Of a stretch of DNA of 64,000 bases, positions 55,891 to 64,000 are shown piece after piece. The position numbers and the translations under genes were made by a program. How positions within the stretch are numbered: position 1 is the first letter of the stretch; every line of letters begins with the position of its first letter. This stretch comes from Spisula solida. Taxonomy: Eukaryota; Mollusca; Bivalvia; Venerida; Mactridae. The notes below the pieces were generated by a model. That model was not told where the DNA came from, ran no database searches, and saw nothing but the letters and a program-made list of their open reading frames with translations. The stretch spans positions 8,390,089 through 8,454,088 of the forward strand of contig OX365956.1 in assembly GCA_947247005.1 (NCBI GenBank). The letters are read 5' to 3'.

Positions 55891-56389
55891 TATACATGTA
55901 GATCTATACGGTCTTTAAACATCATGCTTATTGTAAATGTTGGAATAAATTATGATACATGAACTATACGTTTTATGTGTTTTAATTCCCATTTATCATT
56001 AAAATGTACGTTAAACAAGGTGATATTTGTATTTGTAATTGCAAATTTTGACAGTGATTACAAAGACTATCAGGTCGAGGTCAAATTATGGATATGATCA
56101 TGTAGTTATTGTCTGTTTAAGGTACATCTTTGTATTTTATGACTATTATTGGTATCAATCGCGAGATTAAGGTTCATTCTTCGTGCACATGCTATATATT
56201 TCATAGTGGTTTGACGTTTTCATATATTTTTAAGAGCTGGCGTGCGCACAAAATCTGTGCGCAAACTCCGGCCGTGTTTTGTCTACTTGGTGTCTGTCTG
56301 TAGTGGCTGGGCCGTCAGAATTTAAAAGCAGCCACTTGCAGACAGCTTATCTGTCTATTTCAGAATGGTAAGAGTTTTTTTTAGGAAAT

Positions 56390-56590
56390 ATGCATCAAGG
56401 AAGCCCGATTTTTTCTCCATTTAGTGGTAATCAGTGCAATGCTATGGTCCTTATAGCATTGTTAGCTTTCTTTCAATGTTCGCGCGATATTAACCATGTT
56501 TTTTACCTAAAGACGTTGATGGAATATTGCACGAAGGAAATCGACTTTATGGACAAGTCAGTCAAAATCTTGGACATACTCGTTATCTGA
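56390..56590 (+). CDS. weak candidate: OTU/C76-like protease-type fragment from a mobile element
   Basis: 66 codons, beginning MHQGSPIFSPFSGNQCNAMV LIALLAF. The HQG..F...GxQCxAM-like pattern resembles the N-terminal active-site Cys region of OTU-type domains carried by some large invertebrate mobile elements. No His motif is present in this short piece. This is pattern recognition only. Confidence 0.25.
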   Translation: MHQGSPIFSPFSGNQCNAMVLIALLAFFQCSRDINHVFYLKTLMEYCTKEIDFMDKSVKILDILVI

Positions 56591-56813
56591 GTCATTCAGA
56601 TTTAAGTTCCTTAATATTCAAAATGAAAATATATTTGTTATAATTCACTATAGCCAATATATTTTGAAAAATGCCACACCTGCTGTTTCTTATGAAGATC
56701 AATTATATATGTCTTTACAGTTTTACATAATTTCTTTTACGGTGCCCTTTGATGCTTTGCATCAATGGTTATCTTGTATACATGTATGTGAGTCTTCCCT
56801 GACAAGTACTGTA

Positions 56814-56898
56814 TTAACCCTTATCGTGCTTATCGCGACTCAGAGTCGCGCTACATGATACTTTCCACCCCTGCTGAGCGCGACTGTAAGTCGCGCTA
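56814..56898. mobile_element. piggyBac-like left terminus with two GCGACT hairpins
   Basis: TTAA (56814-56817) followed by CCCTTATCGTGCTTATCG fits a piggyBac-type end. Two short-loop hairpins follow, CGCGACT-CAG-AGTCGCG (56834-56850) and AGCGCGACT-GTA-AGTCGCGCT (56877-56897). A possible partner end, GCATGATAAGGG near TTAA, lies at 63643-63660 but is offset by two bases. Confidence 0.4.
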
Positions 56899-57849
56899 TA
56901 CAGTTGCACTAGTGGTTTTGGCAGCCCCGTTTCACATTGCTCGTAGTATTCATGCATGAAATTTAACTATGATTTATTCCGTAGTTAATTACGGAACTAT
57001 TTCTAAAAATAATATCAGCCAATCAACGACCAATTATGTTAAAATCACCCTCTAACATTTGTTGGGAATTCCAGAACTAAAATGGCTGATGACCGGCTAG
57101 GAATGCGCACGATGTTTTAAAGCGAATATTTGAAAAAAATATAATTGAAATAGATGCATCATTATATTCTGACATTTTAGTCGGAATATTCAATGATTGG
57201 TATTTATTATTAGGCCTACATCATGCCATTTAACATACCGTTACGTATGAAAGGCATGGAAATATTTCACATTGCATTGACATATTGCTGAATATAATAA
57301 CATATCCTTTCCGCTACCAAAGCAGACTAATGTAGACCATAAAAACATGGGTCGCCATTACCACTAGTGTACATAGAAGGACTGCCACTGATGCCTAAAA
57401 CGTACTACAAAAAGTATAGTCCTCAAAACCAACAGCGTACAGCGTAGGACTACCAGGATTGTTTAGGTTTTGTCTTATATTTAAGCGTATTTAAAATGCT
57501 TGTACCGCGTTTCTGGATTTGCTATGATGATACAACTTGCATTTATATTTTTAACCAAATAGTACACACTTAGCTGAAAAATTAATCTAAGTCATTTTTA
57601 TTATAATATATTGCATAATATTGTTTTTAAAAATACAAGTTTCTCGTATTTTACCGCATTTTAGTACAAAAACAAATACATTATGTATAACAATGAACAG
57701 AAACGGCGTTATCTCCAATCAATAATCAAATGATCCGATTCAAGTTATTAAAGGATCCTCACTGTCAAAAAATACCAATTATCTTTAGCGATTGCTTTTG
57801 GCGATTATTCTCAAACTCATTTTTAATTAAAAAATTAATATCTCATTTT

Positions 57850-59300
57850 CTACGCTACGGTAACTTAGGCAATTTTTGTGTGTCTGCATTATACGGCTTT
57901 GGTATTCTAAGAGTCGAAAAAAGCAGATCTGCCAATGACGAGTTTTGCAGGCTTTGAATCAATGACTTACACAATGACGCTATGGTCATTTTGTGATTTT
58001 TCTGATAATGCTGCAAAACTGCACTGAGGTAATTGATTTTTTCTTTTATCTGCATTGGGCGGCTTCGGTATTCTATGCTTTTGAAAATAACCAGTCGAGT
58101 TTTGAAGACTTAATTAAAATAATGCACATAATTATGCCAATACGGTAGTCCATTGTCGTCAAAGGGCGGTATAGACGTATGCACATTTATACACTATGGA
58201 TGTAGTGTCTGTTTATATTGGTTCCACCATTTTAGGCTAGTTTTGTATAGTGAAAATCTCATTTGAATGCTATGGTAGTTTCAGCTTTCTCGTTTTGTCT
58301 GCATTGGGCGGCAATGGTAATCTAAACTTTTGAAGATAACCGGTCTGCCACTGACGAGTTTTGGAAGACTAAATTCAAGTAATGGGCACTATAGTCCGGC
58401 CCCAAACCCAAGCTACCTTGCATTGTAGTATAAAGTTTTTTTCTTTGCTGATTTCAGTAGACATGACCTTTCTAATGGAATTTCTGACGGGTGCCATTCT
58501 GTCACCCTTGAGCATTTTGAGAAAATTGGGGTAAAAGTTCCAAAACATAAACGAAACTGCGAATTTTTGGAATCGGTGAACTACCATGTCATTTATTATC
58601 ATATTTTATAATAATTCACACTTATATGTAATTATTAAGTTGAAGTTTGCAAAATTTTAATGACGTGCATTTATGCAAAATGAGGTATTTTTGGGGTAAA
58701 AAAATAAAAATTACATGGAAAAGTGCGAATTTTCGGAATCGGAGGAATTAAACGTCATTGGCCATTACATTTGGTAAATAATCGCTGTGATAGTTGTATA
58801 GTGACTTGCCATTAAGATATTAAACACCTAAAGCAAGGCTATGGTACAAAATGTGGTGTTTTTGGGGTAAAACACTCAAACGTCTGAAGGAAAATTGTAT
58901 TTTTTTGGATTTTGTACCAATGCAGACCTATACAATGGCATGTATCTTTTCTTTGGTGATTAATCAATATGCGTAGTATTAATAACCTTAAAGTTTTGAT
59001 ATCAAACGTTCTAAGATTGGCTATTGTACAAATGTGCAAAATGTGCTATTTTGGGGAATAACTTCGAAATATAAAGGAAAAGGGCGAATTGTTCGAGGTG
59101 GTAGACAACGCTTTCATTTATCATTTTATTGTCGACGCGACATGTTCTTATGTACATGTAGAATTTAAGATATCAAACCTATGAGCAATGTTACTGAGAT
59201 CAATGTGATATATTAGGGTAAAATGTTATAAAATATTAACGAAAAGTGTGATTTATGGAATCCGTAGACTTCATTGCCCTTGGATATTTTTTGATAGTAC
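57850..59300 (-). repeat. degenerate 160-190-bp tandem repeat, left inverted arm
   Basis: A TTTTGGGGTAAAA core recurs at about 58530, 58692, 58863, 59053 and 59215, each followed by GAAAAGTGCGAATTTTCGGA-type sequence. The minus-strand ORF at 58375-58602 lies in this repeat. Confidence 0.7.
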
Positions 59301-60691
59301 ATTTTTGTAACTCATTCTGATTAATAAATATTAACTTATGAGTGGAAATAGCAATGAAACCTAATGCAAAACAGTTACTGTCGTGTGAAGCAAGTTTACA
59401 ATAATTATTTTGAGGATAAACATTTTTAAAACATACGGTGGACGGTGGATGAACACAAAATCTCAGTAGGAACACTTTGTTCCCTGCCGTATAAATGCAC
59501 CCTAAAAGTTCAATTAAAAGTATCCCTGTTCATAGAAATGACTACTACATGTTTGACATTTGATTCGAAATAAATCAAGTGATTGAAAATGCATTCGGTA
59601 GGTCAACTTGTTTTACATTGAAATTATCAAGACCTGAGATTTATTTCGGATGATTGCACCTAATGAAAAGTGGAGGCGTGTAATAAATTGAATGTATACA
59701 CATATATAAAGAGGTTTCTATACAAACTACATGTATGTGCATTAATATTCTATGCTTTATAGAAATACGCAATCTTTTGAGAAGATATTAAATTTCATCT
59801 AAATGCATCAGCGAAATTGAATAGAACTAGGTATACAGATATATTAGAGAATTTGTGAATTTTCACCATTCGTAAAATAGATACATGTATTTGATTGATA
59901 GGTATTTAAACCTCAACAAGAGCATGTTATGTGATACTTATAATCAGTGGCTTCAGTATGTTGAATGTACCTAAAAGTATCCATGAATGCTGTGTACGTT
60001 ACACCGTGGAACTTATATTACTAGCAAAGCCCACAGAACTAGTAGATGTTTTCTAATATAGACTAGGAAATGATGTTGTGCAAGGCAGAGATAGATTTTA
60101 ATAGAGCCACGACTGACTTTTCCCTAGTGTTGAATACCAGAAACAGTTATCAAATCAAAAACAGCACCAGGCGCAGTAGTTGGTATCCTATCCCGCTAGG
60201 AATGACTACTGGTATATCAGACAGTGCTTTGCCATCCTCATAGAACCGGGAATACCTGTCCACAGCAGTGTTAGGTACCATATAGAGCATAGTATGGCTG
60301 TTCTATGCAATGTTCAATGCCATTTCAAGTCTGGAATGACAGTTCCAGACATCATAAATCAAGGGGACACAGGGCAAGGTATAGTCAGAACATCCCCATA
60401 GATCAAGGAATACTAGTAGGTGTTCACAGCAGTACAACTAACCCATACGGTCATACCGCTGGCACTCAACCATACAAACAACTCTATATATGGCCATGGC
60501 TTATAATCTTTACGTTTTTAGTCAGTTAGTCATACATAGCAATGACAATCAGTGTTTGGTAGTCTGTAAAGTTAGAAAAAGGTGTGTTATATACTTAGTA
60601 CCCCGCAGAGAGCAACAAAGAGCAGTTGCATACAGTGTTGGGTACCAATTAAAGCATGGCTGTTTCAGGTCATATATGTAACCTATTGAGC

Positions 60692-60960
60692 AAGTAATAG
60701 CCTCGCCGTAGGGCGCACGCTTTGGGATCGAGAGGTCCCAGGTTCGACCCAACTCAACGTCATTGCTTAATTTCTCAGAGCAAATTTAACCAACAATGCT
60801 CCATTCGACCAAGGTGTGAATTGGTACCTGTGGTGAAGTGTCTGTACTTATTCCTGGGCGCCGTATCTCGATGTTAGTTGCACACATACCAGGGGAAAAC
60901 TAGTCTCCTCAAGGAGGCTCGAACGCAGGTATCCTTAGGTAGCCAAATTTATTGCTTGCC
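60692..60960 (+). mobile_element. tRNA-derived SINE-like element, family S4
   Basis: A tRNA-like head TAGCCTCGCCGTAGGGCGCA with B box AGGTTCGACCCA. The body contains AAGGTGTGAATTGGTACCTG and TTCCTGGGCGCCGTATCTCG. Confidence 0.55.
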
Positions 60961-61354
60961 CTATAGATTTACGAATGGCTGCGTCTAGTAGTATTATGTA
61001 TTAAATGAACAGGAATGACTCTGTCAGGCAATATTTAACCAGGGATGGCTTGACGGGTAATTTAGAATCCCTATAGATTCAGGAATAATCGTTGCCACGA
61101 TTCCAACAGTATTAGGTAACCCTTTTAGGTCATAAATTGCTATGCTAACCTTTGGAGCTTGGAAAGGATGTGTTACATACCCCGTAGAGCAATAAATGGC
61201 AGTCCCAAGCAGTGTTGGGTAGCATATGAATGGCTGTGCCTGGAAGTGTTTGCTATCTAATAGAGCAGTGTTAGGTACCACAGAATGCATGTGACAGAAA
61301 GTGTCAGGTGACTCATGGGGTCCTGGAATAGACACTATATACCAAAGTAATGTA

Positions 61355-61612
61355 GTTTATGCTAGGTAGATTGTGAGACAAGTTCTGTCAACTCATATCA
61401 ATTAATCATACTCGGCGCCTAATTCTTAATGTTATCCATCGCTACGGTGGCATGCGAGAGAAACCAGCGTCCAATTTATACTAAGTATCTACGGTATGCA
61501 AGGGCATTACTCCATGGTAGCATTTTATTTCGTCTTTGGTATGACCGGGCCAGGGATCGAGCCTGGGACATCCCGCAATCTAAGTGGACACCCTACCACT
61601 AGGATATCAAGG
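61355..61612 (-). mobile_element. tRNA-derived SINE, family S1, copy d
   Basis: Minus strand: CCTTGATATCCTAGTGGTAG head, B box GGCTCGATCCC, then CATACCAAAGACGAAATAAA and a 3' part with GACAGAACTTGTCTCACAAT. It is the most complete S1 copy here. Confidence 0.78.
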
Positions 61613-62099
61613 AGTGAATATACATAACAGTATATAGTATCTATACATAACATGTATATAGCGCTATGAGTGACCGTGTCATGCAGGAATTGCTGAGCCA
61701 GACAGTTTTATGTACCACAAAGGGTAACGAATTGCTGTGCCAGGAAATAAAAGGTAACCAATACTATTAGAAAAGCAGCAGTGGCATGAACCCAATTATA
61801 TTAGGAATGGTTGGTGACGGTGAGTCCTTTTAATACCCTACGGGGCATAGCAAGCTTGTACTCAGTGGTAGTGAGTACTCTATAGGGCATGACTTGTGAT
61901 GCATGTATCATGATGCATGAGTACCTCGTATGATCAATAATGGCGGACTTGGTGTTGATGAGTAATACAAAATAGTTATAAAGCCGGAAATGGCTTTATG
62001 TAGTGAAATCTGACTTGTCCGTAAATTCAAAATTTTCATATACATTTGGATGTTTAACCCCAATACATCGTATTCAGCTCAAAGCATGGCATTAGATGA

Positions 62100-62850
62100 T
62101 AGTTAACTTGAACTGCATGATGATATGTACCTCACAGTGATTTACTATGAAGTTAAATTAATTATAACAGCGTAGTAAACCTATTTCCAAAATTCACACT
62201 TTTCGTTTCAATTTTGTATGTTCTATCCTTAAATTATATATTTTGCACCATAACATGATTTAAGATAATTGGTATCATTAATAACACATTACTATAGACT
62301 ATATCATAGTAATTACAAACGTAATTATCAAAAAAAATTACCCATGACAGTGTAGTCCATCAGTTCCATCGCTCTTTCCGTTATATTTTAATTGTTTTTC
62401 TCCAACAATACCACATTCTGTACCATAGCCTAGCTTAAGGTGTGTATAATCGTCATCGCAAGTAACTATAAAACTATTACAGCGATTATTTACCGTCCAC
62501 CGTTATAGTCCACCGAATCCGAAAATTCGCACTTTTCCATGCACGTTTTAACATTTTACCCCAAAAATACCCCCTTTGCATAATTGCACGGTACTAAAAT
62601 TTTGAAGTCTTCAACAGCACCTTAATAACTACATATAAGTGTGATTTATTATAAAATGTGATAATAAATAACAATGTAGTTGACCGATTCCAAAAATTTG
62701 CAGTTTCGTTTATATTTTTGAACTTTTACCTCAATTTTCTTAAAATGCTCAAGGGTGACAGAATGGCACCCATCAAAAATTCAATTAGAAAGGTCTTGTC
62801 TACTAAAATCAGCAAAGAAAAAAACTTTATACTCCAATGCAAGGTTCGGT
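62100..62850 (+). repeat. degenerate 160-190-bp repeat, right inverted arm
   Basis: Reverse complement of the 58420-58900 type sequence: GATTCCAAAAATTTGCAGTT, CTCAAGGGTGACAGAATGGC and GAAAATTCGCACTTTTCC. The 62658 ORF and the 58602 minus ORF are near-identical in translation because they are inverted copies. Confidence 0.7.
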
Positions 62851-62857
62851 CAATTTT

Positions 62858-62915
62858 TCAGCGCCGGACATGCCTGTATCTAATGTCTCTCTCTCTCCCT
62901 GCAGGGGCTTCCTCT
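62858..62915 (+). mobile_element. SINE S3 body fragment
   Basis: GCCGGACATGCCTGTATCTA ATGTCTCTCTCT matches 44898-44940 inside the tRNA-Asp-like SINE. Confidence 0.65.
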
Positions 62916-63742
62916 CGGAAACTTAGATTAAAACAACACTGGTGTATCACATGCAATCTAAGTATTGAGAAGTATGTCCTACAAAAACTAACAAGTACAT
63001 TTAATGCTTCGTATCGCAGAGTACCGTATTAGCTTTATGCTGGACTATTGAAATATTCAGTTCGAATACAAATACCATAGCGGACTTTTGCATTTGGCAA
63101 TAAACTTATAAACAGTACCTCAGTGTAGTAATGCGGATATCATAATATTAACAGAACTACCACAGTGTAGCGAATGTCGTACACTACAACTACCATAGCG
63201 TATAAATGTAGTATATTTTTGAAAATTCCTTCTATTTTCTATTGCAAAAAAGGTAGATTTTCACCGAAACCCTGCATTATTCCACTGTGGAAACAAGACC
63301 CCGTATTTTTCCGGTACGCAAAAGTCGTCTTTGGTAGCTGTTCTACAAACAATAGTGGTAATGGAGGACCACCAAAATACGGTCTGCATCAGGCGGCTCT
63401 GGAAGTGCATCGGTGTATGAAAGTGGCAGCGGAAAGGATATGAAATACAATAATTATCAAATTTATATCAATGTGTAGCTTATTTTATCCTATTTGTATA
63501 AAGTATAGGGTTTAAATCAGTATTTTGATAATTAACACCATTAATTAGGTACCAATTAGTCAATATCAGATGAGATTTTTATCTCAAGTAGACTGCTAAT
63601 ATAATTCAGCACTGGTCAGCTGATAAGCCCACTGGGAATCTAGCATGATAAGGGTTTTAAACTTAGACTGTATAACAGCATTATCTTCCTTTATAAGAAA
63701 AACCTGGAATTGTGATCGCTCTGTGTTCGAACCCTAACTCCT

Positions 63743-64000
63743 TAACCACCGCTCCCGAGCCTTGGCAGGTGCGCCGACAGAACAGTATATTCGACATGTA
63801 TACTTGTATTAACCACCGTTCCCGGGCCTTGGCAGGTGCGCCGACAGAACAGTATATTCGACATGTATACTTGTATTAACCACCGTTCCCGGGCCTTGGC
63901 AGGTGCACCGACAGAACAGTATATTCGACATGTATACTTGTATTAACCACCGTTCCCGGGCCTTGGCAGGTGCGCCGACAGAACAGTATATTCGACATGT
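63743..64000. repeat. 67-bp tandem array running off the window
   Basis: 3.85 units at exact 67-bp spacing, starting AACCACCGTTCCCGGGCCTT and including GGCAGGTGCGCCGACAGAAC and TATTCGACATGTATACTTG. More units probably follow beyond the edge. Confidence 0.95.

Larger units (their letters stand above)
60170..61760. repeat. ancient tandem repeat with GTTAGGTACC core
   Basis: CAGTGTT(A/G)GGTACCA followed by ATGGCTGT recurs irregularly (60270, 60632, 61208, 61268, 61700), interrupted by two SINEs. No gene. Confidence 0.5.

Noticed and set aside
58375..63032. Two near-identical ORF products (58375-58602 minus, 62658-63032 plus) as a gene family
   Set aside because: They are translations of an inverted degenerate repeat. 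Neighbouring repeat units do not keep the frame.

Overview
This window looks like nuclear DNA from a bivalve mollusc, probably a clam-type species. The evidence is: split genes with GT-AG introns; molluscan-style divergent nicotinic-receptor (nAChR) subunits; several tRNA-derived SINEs and non-LTR retrotransposons; and repeat elements with internal tandem repeats that end in a hairpin followed by GAGCTRAAAA, a structure resembling bivalve 'pearl'-like elements. The DNA is AT-rich and dominated by transposable elements and minisatellites. The species call is inference.

Three host genes can be reconstructed. (1) A plus-strand nAChR-like subunit gene has coding exons at 14847-15095, 16574-16720 and 17826-18680 (416 aa). 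(2) A minus-strand gene has six candidate exons between 37341 and 26878. It encodes the Mis12-complex kinetochore subunit PMF1/Nnf1. Exons 3-6 are well supported; the junction between exon 1 and exon 3 is unresolved. (3) A second nAChR-like subunit gene lies on the minus strand at 46902-46660, 45438-45292 and 44243-43314 (439 aa). It has the same three-exon layout, an identical 147-bp middle exon length and an identical start-exon context. The two receptor paralogues face each other across PMF1. Both keep the Cys-loop and four membrane segments but lack the usual acetylcholine-binding aromatic residues and the vicinal cysteines.

Layout: 1-1050, LINE reverse transcriptase cut by the window edge. 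1898-3453, Tigger/pogo-like DNA element. 6428-9556, a MITE-like element and two more LINE copies. 9893-10971, 51-bp minisatellite. 11225-11835 and 19136-20103, hairpin-ended repeats. 14.8-18.7 kb, receptor gene 1. 20.5-24.2 kb, minisatellites with 49-bp and 80-bp units. 24.2-37.3 kb, PMF1 and its repeat-filled introns. 39.36-40.14 kb, LINE 3' end. 40.23-41.89 kb, another repeat-bearing element. 42.7-46.9 kb, MITE and receptor gene 2. 47.3-49.2 kb, a near-perfect palindromic element and a hairpin-ended element. 52.9-53.5 kb, MITE. 54.5-55.9 kb, second foldback. 56.8-63.6 kb, degenerate satellite-like DNA in inverted orientation. 63743-64000, 67-bp tandem array running off the window.

The most interesting pattern is that minisatellites sit directly against splice sites in four introns of the three genes. 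In receptor gene 2, every unit of the array carries its own polypyrimidine tract plus CAG, so the authentic 3' splice site appears to be the last, diverged unit of a tandem array of acceptor-like sites. Other notable observations are two long-arm foldback elements and paired elements whose terminal hairpins differ by compensating base changes.
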